Both the position numbers and the translations under genes were made by a program. The notes under the pieces are model-generated. The model searched no databases. It worked only from the letters and a program-made list of their open reading frames with translations, and had not been told where the DNA came from. Positions 21,800 through 31,413 of a stretch of 64,000 bases of DNA are shown here, piece after piece. The stretch comes from Macrothele yani (lineage: Eukaryota > Arthropoda > Arachnida > Araneae > Macrothelidae), in contig CM077024.1 of assembly GCA_039090855.1 (NCBI GenBank), positions 69,132,594 through 69,196,593 on the forward strand. The letters run 5' to 3'. Numbering within the stretch: position 1 is the stretch's first letter; the number at the start of each line of letters is the position of its first letter.

Positions 21800-22330
21800 C
21801 ATGACGTTTTGACAAAATTACTTCGAAATTACAGATTGATGAAACGACACCTTCATATTTGGCTGAAAAAGCTCACGTAAATTATGGGGAGCTACAGGAA
21901 GTGCTTTGCCATTTTGCACGTTTATACAAAACTAAGAAAAAAAAACTCATTCTATCGCTTCTCCACAAAGTAAAAAGACAAGTGAATCTGATACTGATCA
22001 ACCTGACGACAATGATGACGACAAATATATGTGTCCAACGTCTGCACCCAAACTACACGAGAAAGAAAGGAAATGGAAGAACTGCATACAGTGTGTTTTC
22101 AAATTTTTGCAGAAGTATAATTTACACTCGGTCAACCCAAACTTGTATACGATTTATATATTTGTTCTAATGCCAGTGCCCACTTAAACAAAATGTGAAA
22201 AAACATTTTTGAAACTGAAAAGGACTGTATTAAAACCAGACTGCCATCAGTTATGGAGTAAGATCTTCTGGAAGTTCACTCCATCTCAGCATAAAAAGTA
22301 ACTATCTTCCAGATACAGATAAAATAATTG
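21800..22330 (+). pseudogene. hAT transposase, fragment 4 (C-terminal part)
   Basis: The hAT relic resumes after Tc1 copy F. VLTKLLRNYRLMK is followed, in another frame, by AEKAHVNYGELQEVLCHFAR (about 21862-21920), then HTVCFQIFAE, PKLVYDLYICSNASA and KTRLPSVME (about 22085-22258). These fit the C-terminal half of ZMYM1-like hAT proteins, but the hAT dimerisation block itself is not clear. No terminus was identified. Confidence 0.5.
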
Positions 22331-22848
22331 TCGCATTCTCCTGAAGTTTGACTGTTTTGTCTCAATTTCTCTAAAAACGTTTCAAAGGGAATAACAATTC
22401 GCCAAAATTATACAAATAATAAAAAAATGAATCGATGACATGACGCTGTAAACTGTTGCTTGCTCGATGTTCAGTATTTCAAGGCATTTCATTTATTTTC
22501 GTGCTGAATAAAATAATGAAAAATAGCAATTTTAGTGGTGGACAGTTGGTAAATGTCTTGACATTTGACTATTTAATATCCAGGTCCTGTACGGCGTTGG
22601 AAAGATTATATTTTCCTGAGAAGATTAGCAGTAGAAGTAATTTCCATATTTTTTTCCACCATAACATACTTGCTATAGATTTTTTCACAGCGTGTGGTAT
22701 TGGTGTTGAAACCCAACTGGCCATTCGTTTGCCCAATTAATGCTTAAGGCCGGGCCTTATCCCCAAGGGATTGGGGAAAAGGATACGTACAGGGCAAACT
22801 TGAAAGGGAACTCTCGTATTCACGTATAATCCTAACCTTTCCTATATA

Positions 22849-22885
<37 letters not shown>

Positions 22886-23054
22886 TGGGCCCATATTAGT
22901 AAGCACACCTCTAGACTTTTTGTCCCAGTCCGCCACTGTTACTTAGTAGTATGTCCAATCAAGAAAGTAGAATTTAGTGTGATGGTTTATGAAGAATACA
23001 TTTCATCAGATAATTTTCTGTTTTTGATAAAGTTGAAAACCATTGTGATATTAC
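22331..23054. other. Intergenic stretch with (TA)n microsatellite
   Basis: No gene recognised. It contains the dinucleotide run at 22843-22882 and ends at the hAT insertion site. Confidence 0.4.
22843..22882. repeat. (TA)n microsatellite
   Basis: About 20 TA units with one TG interruption. Confidence 0.95.
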
Positions 23055-24462
23055 TAGGGGCGGTTCGTCATTAGGGGCCAGAGGGGCCGGGCCCCACCTA
23101 AAAATTTCTATTTCTAGATTTTTTTTTTTGCCCTGATTCTTATTCTCTCTCTTAACTACATGGTGATAAACCTTTCCCTTCAAAAACCATTACCTAAGGG
23201 AAATGTTTCCTTCAAAAACGAAAAACTATTCCCTGAGGAAAGAGATCCCGTTCAGAGTGTGAGGTTATTCGGGCCCCAGTAACATCCAACATGCCCCGGT
23301 AACATCACTACGCAAGCAAAGATTAGACAATTTCCTCCCCGTCTCATTCAGTATAATGACCTACATACAACACTGCCTTAACCGCGTGTGCAAAAAACGC
23401 TGTAGGGCCAGACCTATCTGGCCCCACGCTAATTTGATTGGCCAGGAGAGTATATATTTCTTTAATGCCGTGGGTTGACAGAGAAGCTTACCTAGACCAA
23501 GCTCAAGGGGGAGGAAGGGTTTCAAATGTCATAGCAAAGTTCAGTTAGTTGTTTTTAATGTGTGTGTCTCTCTCGGTGATGTGTTGTTACTTTGTGTCGT
23601 GACTTTTTTGCTTGTCGAGTACAATGAATGGAGTGGATATTTTGTTAAAATCTCCGTTCTTTGCTTTAAATCTGGAAGAAAAGCTTCACTTAAAAAAACT
23701 CAGGGCTTATCACCCCAAGAATTTTTAGTTTGAGCTTCACTTAAAAAAACATTGGTCATCAGCCCAAGAATTTGAGTCGAAAAGCTTCACTTAAAAAAAC
23801 TCGGTGCTTATCAGCCCAAGAATTTGAGTTTCCAAGAGTATGAAGTTTACAAAGCGCTTTGCAGAACCTAATTCAGTTTTAACTAAGATGATTTCCTATG
23901 TTAAAAATAAATAAATAAATGAGAAAACCTGTAAGTATAATTTGCACATGAGTACATATATGTTTTTAGGTTTCACAAGTTCTTTAAAAAAAAGGTGAAG
24001 CCTTTCAAACAATGGAAATGGTAGTATGGTACTCATTCTTTATGGGACGAAATTTATGAAACATTCCCTCCCTGCATATATTTGCAGTTATTATTTTTTC
24101 ACTACATTTTTTTATCTTGTGAATCCTGTGATTATTCCTCAGTTGAGAAATCTGAAGAAACACAAAGCACAACTAACATAAATTAATGCTCATATGTTTT
24201 AAGGTAAAAATTTTATTTAATGAGTTCTAACATTTTTCTGTTAATAGTTATGCATTCTATTCTGAGGAAATTTTTTCGTGTGCAATACAGTAGTTGACAC
24301 ATTCCTACCTGATTTGGGCATTATTGAGGCAAGGGGGTAAATAGAGGCAGAGTAAAGGAATTTGGTGGGGGTCTGAATAGTTGGCCTAATAATGACAGTT
24401 TTTTTTTATTTCATTGTTTTTCTTCGGCTACTGGCCCAACCTGTTTCAGCTGCCCGCCACTG
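23055..24462 (+). mobile_element. Non-autonomous hAT element, 1.4 kb
   Basis: The left end is TAGGGGCGGTTCGTC (23055), followed by the GGGCC-rich start typical of ZMYM1-type hAT elements. The right end read inward is CAGTGGCGGGCAGCTG (ends 24462). The imperfect terminal inverted repeat is about 9 bp (TAGGGGCGG and CAGTGGCGG). Direct flanks GATATTAC (23047-23054) and GATATTAT (24463-24470) match at 7 of 8 bases, the 8-bp target duplication expected for hAT. No transposase is encoded. Orientation is arbitrary. A three-unit tandem repeat lies inside. Confidence 0.75.
23681..23829. repeat. Three-copy tandem repeat, ~50-bp unit
   Basis: Units start near 23681, 23733 and 23782. Each has AAGCTTCACTTAAAAAAAC followed by a TATCA.CCCAAGAATTT stretch. 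Subterminal repeats of this kind are common transposase-binding regions in hAT elements, an inference here. Confidence 0.85.
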
Positions 24463-24470
24463 GATATTAT

Positions 24471-24967
24471 TACTAAGTGTGATAAGAAAACGGATACTCA
24501 CTAAGTAGATTTTTTTGCTGCACAGTTCTTTAAATGGTTTTCTCCTAAGTAGTGTGTTGTATTTCCCTTTCTTTCACGCAATTCAATATGTCGGATGATA
24601 AAACTAATGCTACGTATGCACAATGACTTTCACCCCCTTCTGCTTTCTTTAACAGTGCTAGTTTAGGCTCGTTGCAATTCTTCTTCATATTTCTTTCGAA
24701 ATACCTATGATTTCCCTTCTTGTATGTGTTGAAGAATCTTAAGTTAACATGTGTTTACTTGTACACTTAACGTTAATCGTTAGCAAATATCAAACTTACA
24801 GAAGAAATTTAATCAATTTCCGAAAACCGTCCATTAGATTTGAGTAAACTTGTTTACATCTCTCTGTTGATCTCAAATATGCATAATGAACTTTTGTAGC
24901 TTCAACTGATGTCCAACTCACGATCATCTTTTGGATCCGCTTGAAGAAGACATACAGTCATGCCAGA
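24471..24967. other. Intergenic stretch, nothing recognised
   Basis: AT-rich, no gene, terminus or repeat that I can support. Confidence 0.4.
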
Positions 24968-25176
24968 CTGATGGGGAGGATTAGCGTGTATTGTAAGCAA
25001 CTCAGTGAGCTACAAGCTATCGCCCATCTCTAATTTAGTGCCATTGCTTCAGGGGAAGGGAGAGAGACAGTGCAATTATAGAGATCCATGCCTCACTCGA
25101 TTTCGAACCTGAACCCATCAATGTCAGACGAATGAGTAGAAACCAGCGCTACGTACCACTCGTCCACCGGGATGGC
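24968..25176 (-). mobile_element. tRNA-derived SINE, decayed (copy 3)
   Basis: Reading the minus strand: a worn head (GTGGTACGTAGCGCTGG, B-box-like GGTTCGAAATCGAG), then GGCATGGATCTC and the shared tail with GAGTTGCTTACAATACACG. More diverged than the copies at 9031 and 35523. Confidence 0.6.
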
Positions 25177-25519
25177 AGTGACAGATTTTGACAAGTAGTC
25201 AGTTAGTTTCCTCACAGCAGACAAAATTAAGTTTTAGGAAATATAGGTCCTTAGGTCTGTTAATATTAGTAATCCTTAAAACAGTTTATTTCATATTCGA
25301 ATTTTGAAAATTTACGTGAACGGTTGAAATTATTCTACTAGGCGAGCAAGAATTATTCAGATAAGAAAAACGTTCTTCTCTTGTACTGATGCATTATTCC
25401 GGTATCATTAAAGACACAAAATTCTGTAAAGACATCAGTGATACAATCAATGCAATTTATGAGTACATTGTGATACCATGAAGCTTTGAGTACCATAAAA
25501 TCACGTATAAAATCACGTA
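25177..25519. other. AT-rich stretch, nothing recognised
   Basis: No supportable gene or repeat. Confidence 0.4.
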
Positions 25520-25573
25520 TTGACAAAAGTCACCGGATACCTAGAAGAGAAATACAACATAGCATTTGTTGAC

Positions 25574-25732
25574 TATAACGAAGTAAATTTCTCCATTTTT
25601 GTCCACGACGGGCTCGAACCCGGGTCCCCTCATTCCGGAATAAGTCGCTCTACCAACTGAGCTACACGGACGTTCGTTATCGCTGATATCTGCCTTTATG
25701 TCGTGTGCGTCCTGCTGGGAAGGCACGTCACA
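25574..25732 (-). repeat. 3' LTR of TRIM-like copy 2
   Basis: 159 bp. It differs from the 5' LTR by about eight substitutions plus small indels by eye. It ends GAGAAATTTACTTCGTTATA, a 3' segment shared with its partner but absent from the copy 1 LTRs. Confidence 0.85.
25601..25671 (-). tRNA. tRNA-like cassette in 3' LTR of TRIM copy 2
   Basis: 71 nt. The acceptor arm is GTCCGTG/CGTGGAC. The A box TAGCTCAGTTGG and D stem GCTC/GAGC are perfect. The B box GGTTCGAGCCC is good. A one-base loss in the T arm/acceptor junction (GCCCGTCG) and an atypical anticodon arm (16 nt hairpin around TTCCGGAA) argue against a working tRNA. Confidence 0.55.
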
Positions 25733-25984
25733 TCTCCCCACCCACCCGAAAGAGGGCCGGGAGCATGGCCCACGGGTCAGCCGTGACCTTGAATGGTTGC
25801 AGGCAGCCATCCTCTGTAGAACGTGCATTTGAGAAATCCCAGTCAATCTAATGTGTAGAATGCAACGTCACACATATTTATTTTTCGAAGCGCTGGAGAA
25901 CGGATTCTCTAATTTTTCCTCTCTCGCGGTGTGAAAAGAACATCACACCATTGCGAGATCTTGAACGGCCGAGTCATCCGGAAA

Positions 25985-25996
25985 GTTCGAGCGCCA
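25985..25996 (-). other. Primer binding site of TRIM copy 2
   Basis: TGGCGCTCGAAC on the minus strand differs by one base from the tRNA-Lys-type site in copy 1 and lies one base after the 5' LTR. Confidence 0.75.
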
Positions 25997-25997
25997 T

Positions 25998-26160
25998 TAT
26001 TACGAAGTAAATTTCTCCGTCCTTTTTGTCCACGCCGGGGCTCGAACCCGGGTCCCCTCATTCCGGAATAAGTCGCACTACCAACTGAGCTACGCGGACG
26101 TTCGTTAGCGCTGCTATCTGCCTTTATATCGTGTGCGTCCTGCTGGGCAGGCACGTCACA
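25998..26160 (-). repeat. 5' LTR of TRIM-like copy 2
   Basis: 163 bp. Contains GATATAAAGG (26125-26134 region, TATA-like) 5' of the tRNA-like cassette, and ends GAAATTTACTTCGTAATA just before the primer site. Confidence 0.85.
26028..26099 (-). tRNA. tRNA-like cassette in 5' LTR of TRIM copy 2 (best preserved)
   Basis: 72 nt with canonical tRNA spacing: acceptor GTCCGCG/CGTGGAC (7 pairs, one G-U), A box TAGCTCAGTTGG, T arm CCGGG-TTCGAGC-CCCGG (5 perfect pairs) with B box GGTTCGAGCCC. Standard numbering would put CCG (Arg) in the anticodon with U33 before it, but the 27-31/39-43 stem does not pair in that register. The arm pairs instead one base over with a 6-nt loop. The D stem has one mismatch (GCTC/GTGC). 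Probably a Pol III promoter module and not a decoding tRNA. Confidence 0.6.
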
Positions 26161-27349
26161 TGACATACATTAGTACGGTGTCGTTCCATCTTTGGCCTTA
26201 ATGCATGCACTGACCCTTCGAGACATGCTTTCGTTTGGAACACAGCGATAAGTATGCGCTTCGATTCAGTACATAATGCTGCCACTAACTGTTGCTTAGT
26301 AGTAGGCCTTGGTTCCAAACTTCTTATGCGACGCTGTAATTCATCCCATAGGTGCTCTATGGGATTAAGATCAGGGTTGTGTGCTGGCCAGTCCACACAC
26401 GATACGGAATTATCGTCAAACCATGCCGTAACAGTCCTTGCTTTATGGATCGATGCATTATCCTGCTGGTGCCAACAAGGCTCGGTTCCGTGGTATTGCC
26501 ACAGAGTTGGTAAGGCATAATTGTCCAGAATATCGAGGTCGACGAGCTGGTTAACAGGTTTCTCCACGATAACCAATCAGCCGGGACTATTCCACGAAAG
26601 ACACCCCCACACGAGTGCACTGCCAGCTCCAAACTTGACCGTAGGAACAGTACACTGTGGTAAATAGCGTTCCCCCTGGCTGCCGCCATACCCACACACG
26701 CCCATCAGACTGACGGATCGTGTATATGGATTCATCAGTCCATAGGACCCGTTTCCATTGATCTACGGTCCACGATAAATGTTCATTACACCATGCTAAG
26801 AAAAGAATAGCATTCTGAGGGGAGATGAAAGGCTTATGAGCAGCCGCACGACTACGATAACTCATGCAATAAAATTCTCTGTGAATGGTACGTGTACATA
26901 CCGAGGTTCCAGCACTTTTACTCACCGGTTCACTGAGGTTTTGTGCAGCACTCTGTCGATTAGCTGTAACGACTCTCCTGATGCTTCAATGACCTCTATT
27001 ACTGATTTTCTTTGGTCTGCTGGTACGTTTTGCTGCTTCAGGCACGCCATGTGTCTTCCACTTATTCCGTACATCCAAAACAGTTGACTTGGGTATGTTT
27101 AAACGCTTCTCGGTTTCTTTTGTGGGCAACCCACTAATATAAAACTCAACAATCTTTCCTTTCTCAAAGTCAGTTCTCTGCCGCCTCGACATTTACACTC
27201 AACCTCACAGTGCGATACGATCGCTGTCAGCTGCAGGATTGAACGCAGCGGATTTGTTCATTTGCTTTTGAAGGGGTATCCGGTGACTTGTCAATATAGT
27301 GTGCGTATTGTCATAGAAAGAACGCTATTAAATGTGGTAACTACCTTTC

Positions 27350-27565
27350 CGGAGGCCTGGAGGTCTGCCGTTCGTCCGAGAGGGCCTAGTTCCGCGTAAC
27401 GTATGGGTGGTGTGTTTGTTTTACGGTATGGGCCTTTCCCTTCCTTTGATCCAGCGACCCCAAATTTGGCCTGCGGCTGCTTTTAGTTCATCACGGTACA
27501 AATTTGTCCTGCGGCTGCTTTTAGTTGAACCCATTAAGTTGATCACGGTAGTCGTTCAACCCCAA
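27350..27565 (+). mobile_element. tRNA-derived SINE with internal duplication (copy 4)
   Basis: Family body GGTGGTGTGTTTGTTTTACGG and tail CACGGTAGTCGTTCAAC are clear. The tRNA head is worn. A stretch of about 41 bp (CCTGCGGCTGCTTTTAGTT plus flanks) is duplicated in tandem (about 27468-27495 and 27509-27535). Confidence 0.65.
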
Positions 27566-27764
27566 AATAAGGAAATAAAAACAATACCAGTCAGCATGCC
27601 GACCTTTTGCGACAATTCAGACATTCAGGCAGATAATTAAACAGGTGCCACAGATCATCAGTTATGACATATGGAAAATGCCGAATACATACTTAAAAGA
27701 AGCTCTGGCATTTCACTAATTGTAGACTACATCGAATTGTGATAAGTATAAGATTAAGAAGAAT

Positions 27765-28160
27765 AAACGTCTATGCAAATTATTTCATTTTTTTCTTATC
27801 GATCAATGTTTGGCTGCCCTTTGGCCCTGCTTCTTCAGGACGAATCGCACGTAAATATTGAAATCGCATACGACACCATTAACTCTGTTAAAGTTCACAA
27901 TATAATTTGTATCATGGAAGTTATCCATATAGGTATCAAAATTCCTCGCAACTTGGTCAACGACATGTACACCATTTTTGTCGAGCGCGAAGAAATAACG
28001 AAGAAATTCTCGTGACCGTTAATACAACTGATAATATGTCTGAATTGTCGCAAAAGGTCGGATATGCGATTTGAATATGTATGCACCATTCATCCTGAAG
28101 AAGTTTGGCCAAAGCACAGCGGAACTTTGGGCGATAAGAAAAATAAATTAATTGCGAATA
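27765..28160. repeat. Fold-back with PLE-like terminal repeats (third Penelope relic)
   Basis: Left arm 27765-27877 and right arm 28056-28160 are inverted copies, with mismatches, sharing TTTTTCTTATCG, TTCTTCAGGA and AAATCGCATA segments. The right arm read forward contains CCTGAAGAAGTTTGGCCAAA, in the position and style of the hammerhead core (CUGANGA) found in PLE terminal repeats, but the GAAA strand is degraded. A 21-bp piece next to the right arm (28037-28057) reappears inverted at 27602-27622. No reverse transcriptase is recognisable in the 178-bp centre. The assignment to PLEs is an inference from structure. Confidence 0.5.
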
Positions 28161-29155
28161 AACGTTGTTTTTCTTAATCTTCCAGAGTTCTCATGTTATA
28201 AAAAGTAGTTGCCCTAAAAGATGTTCTATTAAGAAATTTGAAAATAAAAAGGGATTAATCATATTCATTCTGGCAGACAATAAGGCGGACGGAACCAGAC
28301 ATCTACTGCGCATGGGATATTCGAAAATCAGAGTAGCTAAACAAATTTTATGACTAGATACTCTTGCACGTGTCTTTTATTAGAGGACCTGGTACATGTT
28401 TCGAATAACATTTGTATACTTTTTTGACTTCGAATTAAGAAATTATAAAACAATATCAATAAAATCAGCAAATGTTGCAACAAATTGTCAGGGAAGTTAC
28501 GCCCTACTATGTAATCAACTGTACTGTTTGTTTTTTCGGAAATTACTCCTTTACTAGCTAATCTGACTTCATCAATTACGTGCGATATCTTATCTTTGTT
28601 TTACTCCCCATCCAGGAGATCTCTCTTCTCATTTTCAGAAGCCATCGTTCCCCATGATTCGTCTGACAAATAAATCCTTTTCATATCCCACAGAGATGGA
28701 CTCATTTACGGATTTCAGGTACAGGAACTAACAACATTCTCTCTTTAACTAAGCTGACTTCATTAACAACTACCATGCCTCATCCTTTTTCTACGTCACG
28801 CCTCTCTTCATTTTCAAAATGTTTACTGCTGCCAAACTTGTGACTCAAAATATTCTTAACATTAAGGCATCGGATTGAATTTCATCATATAAGCGAAGGG
28901 AACTTGCTGTAATATATGAATCCCGGGCAGATAGTTTCGTCAAGTACTGCGTGATACGCTTTTGACTACAATTCTTATTTTTATTTAAAATAAAAAAAAA
29001 ATCATAAAACAGCAAAACTATGAAAAATAATATGAGTATGAAGTATAGAAAATATTGTGTAGGGCGTGTGATGGACGTCAGAAGCCCAAATTGTAAGTCA
29101 ACATCGCTGTAGATGAAGAAGTTTGATACAACAACAGTCAGTAGCAAGAAAGTTG
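28161..29155. other. Intergenic stretch, faint tandem duplication
   Basis: No gene recognised. 28555-28650 and 28747-28825 look like a diverged direct duplication (CTGACTTCAT... through CTCTTC(A/T)CATTTTCA). Confidence 0.4.
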
Positions 29156-30951
29156 ACACCGAATTTTCGGGTGTAATAAGCACGTCTTTTGAATCCGTTC
29201 TGATGCAATTTAAATTTATCAAAGCTATTTAAAGTCAATGGAACCGGTATGGAAAAACAATAGATCTGACCAAAGAAAGAAGATTTTCAATCGGGATTTT
29301 AATCCCTCAGATATTGCTGTAAACGGAATCGTGAGCTTACGAACTCTTAGAAACAGAGATATCGACAAAAATAAGATGTGACTTTACGTCCCCTGGTGGG
29401 AAAACCATGCATTATTTTAGGAAGAAAGTAGTCTCAAAAGGTTTATCCGTATCAGCGGTATCGGTCGAAGAAAAAAATTAGTCGAGTTTTCAGGAGCCCA
29501 GATTTTGCAACAAATACTTCAGAAGTAGAAATTAACCCATATGACCCCTGGTGGCCAAACCATTCTTTACCAAACAGTGGAAATTATGTGAAAAATATTT
29601 TCCATCAGGTCTTGTATGCGATACAGGAAGAATTTTTCAAATCAGAGCTTTAGGAGGAGAAATAACGCAGAAAATGCAATTTACCTTTGTGCCCCCTAGC
29701 GGAAAGTTTATGATTTCCTTGAAAATTTTGAATTTATAGGAAAAGTATTTCGTATCGGAAACACTATCCAACAAAGAAGGAATTTTTCAAATCGTACTCG
29801 TAAAAGTAGAGATATTGACAAAAATAAGATATACATCTACGCCCCTGGCTTAGATACCATGCACTTTTTCAAGAAGAAAATTTTCCTAAAAAGTTTGGCG
29901 ACATGAGTAGTATCGGTCAACAAACGACGTTTTTTTTCAATCGAGAATTTAGAAGCTCATATTTTGCTATAAATACAACAGAAGCAGAAATTAAGATTTA
30001 CGTCCCCTGGTGGCCAAACTAATTTTTTACAAAAATTAGAAATTATGTGCAACGGATTTCCCATCAGAAGCTGTATCCGGCGCAAAAGAATTTTTCAAAT
30101 CGGAGATTTAGAAGCAGAGATATAGGGGGAAACGCAATTTACCTTTACGCCCGCTAGCGGGAAGTCTATGAATTACTTGAAAATTTTGAAATTTAATGTA
30201 AAACGTGTCACAGAGAAAACACTATCCAACAAAGAAGGAATTTTTCAAATCGGACTTCTAGAAGTATTGACAAAAATAAGATATACGTCAACTCCCCTGG
30301 CGGAGAAACTTTGTATTATTTTAAGATGAAAATATTCCGAAAAGGTTTTCCGATGTGAGTGGCATCGGTCCACGAAATAATTTTTTTTCGATATTTTAGA
30401 AGGTACGATTTTATGGCAAATACATCAGAAGCAAAAATTAACATTTACGCCCTCTGGTGGCCAAAGTATTCTTTACCAAAAATTTGAAGTTATATGCAAA
30501 AGATTTACATCAGGAGTTGTATCCGCTGAAGAAAATTTTTTTCAAATCGGAGTTTCAGAAGAAGAGTTATCGGGGAAAATGTAATTTACTTTTACGCCCC
30601 CTAGCGGAAAATTTATGCGTCATTTGAAAAAAGTAACTATATCTAAAATACTCTTCGACATAAATGGAATCGAAAGATATAATTTTTTTTTGAATCGGAT
30701 GTTTAGAAGCAAATATGTGGAATAAAACGTATTTTTGAATTCGACATCATCTGCATTTACGCCCTCTACCGGTGAAATTGTACATCGTGAAAAAAAACGA
30801 AATAAAGGATCATCATTCGCATATTTCAAGCTTCCTAATGCAGAAAGAATTTTTCAAATCGGACTAATAGTTGCTGAGATATCGTGGATACAGGCGGACG
30901 GACAAACCGATAACAGGAGCACGATCTTATTTTACAAAAGACGTGCTAAAA
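29156..30951. repeat. Array of ~150-bp units with CTCF-like motifs, copy 2
   Basis: Same order of units as 1-1853. The GC-rich motif recurs at about 29386, 29543, 29688, 29839, 30000, 30146, 30289, 30447, 30593 and 30758, a spacing of 143-165 bp. Best matches are ACGCCCTCTGGTGGCCA (30447) and ACGTCCCCTGGTGGCCA (30000). The array ends with the same GACGGAC stretch and AGCACG...CGTGCT hairpin (about 30917-30948). One unit present in copy 1 is missing near 29340. No coding signal. Confidence 0.75.
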
Positions 30952-31413
30952 ATTATCTGGTAGTTTGCATTTCTTTGTGAAGCAAACCTCTGAATCGCAG
31001 AGAGCAGCTTGGTGTTATGATGATATGAGTGTACAAAACGACAATACTACCTGGTGCATTAACATTTTGGCATCTGTGAATGAATTAGACGAATTTCGTG
31101 ATTCAAATACTTAACATAGCCTTTACATAAAAAGTGCATTTTATTAAAATGAAACCTCAAGGGAATCCATAATTAAGTGTATTTATACAGGCGTGATTGG
31201 TAGTTTCCAGTTCTGGTGAATACATGTATCTATCATTCAGTTTCTCCTCATTCTGAAAAAGGAGATAAAGACTAAAATTTCAGTAACTGTCATTGTAGAC
31301 CTGTGTAAATTTATAAAGGAAATATGGAAATGGTTTAGTAGCTAGCCGAAACCCACAACGTAAGTAAAGTGGGCGTACGTGCACTCAATAGGCAAAACAT
31401 TAGAGATCTCTAC
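30952..31413. other. Intergenic stretch, nothing recognised
   Basis: No supportable gene, terminus or repeat. Confidence 0.4.

Larger units (their letters stand above)
25574..26160 (-). mobile_element. Miniature LTR retroelement (TRIM-like) with tRNA-like LTRs, copy 2
   Basis: 587 bp, minus strand, no coding capacity. LTRs are 25998-26160 (5') and 25574-25732 (3'), both starting TGTGACGTGCC. The primer site TGGCGCTCGAAC (25985-25996) lies one base inside the 5' LTR. The purine tract GGGTGGGTGGGGAGA (25733-25747) abuts the 3' LTR. A perfect 4-bp duplication TGAC flanks the element (25570-25573 and 26161-26164). It is inserted in the transposase of Tc1 copy G. The internal sequence is homologous throughout to that of copy 1 at 17649, for example the CACACCGCGAGA and CGGCCCTCTTTCGGG segments. 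This is the cleaner of the two loci. Confidence 0.9.
25541..27192 (-). pseudogene. Tc1-like transposase interrupted by TRIM (copy G)
   Basis: Minus strand from MSRRQRTDFEKGKIVEF (27192) through a helix-turn-helix (PTKETEKRLNIPKSTVLDV). A stop at about 26986 and frameshifts near 26590 and 26580 follow. Catalytic motifs remain: [23 protein letters not shown] and NPDLNPIEHLWDEL, so all three acidic residues are present. The reading frame enters the nested element at RTNVCHV (about 26165). Directly past the insertion it would continue for about ten codons to a TAG at 25541-25543, next to the terminal repeat. The miniature element therefore broke the last codons of the gene. Confidence 0.85.
25520..27294 (-). 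mobile_element. Tc1/mariner element carrying a nested TRIM (copy G)
   Basis: The inverted termini are TTGACAAAAGTCACCGGATA at 25520 and TTGACAAGTCACCGGATACC on the opposite strand at 27294. TA flanks both ends (25518-25519 and 27295-27296). 1,775 bp, of which 587 bp plus a 4-bp duplication are the nested miniature LTR element at 25574-26160. Without it the element would be about 1.18 kb. Confidence 0.85.
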
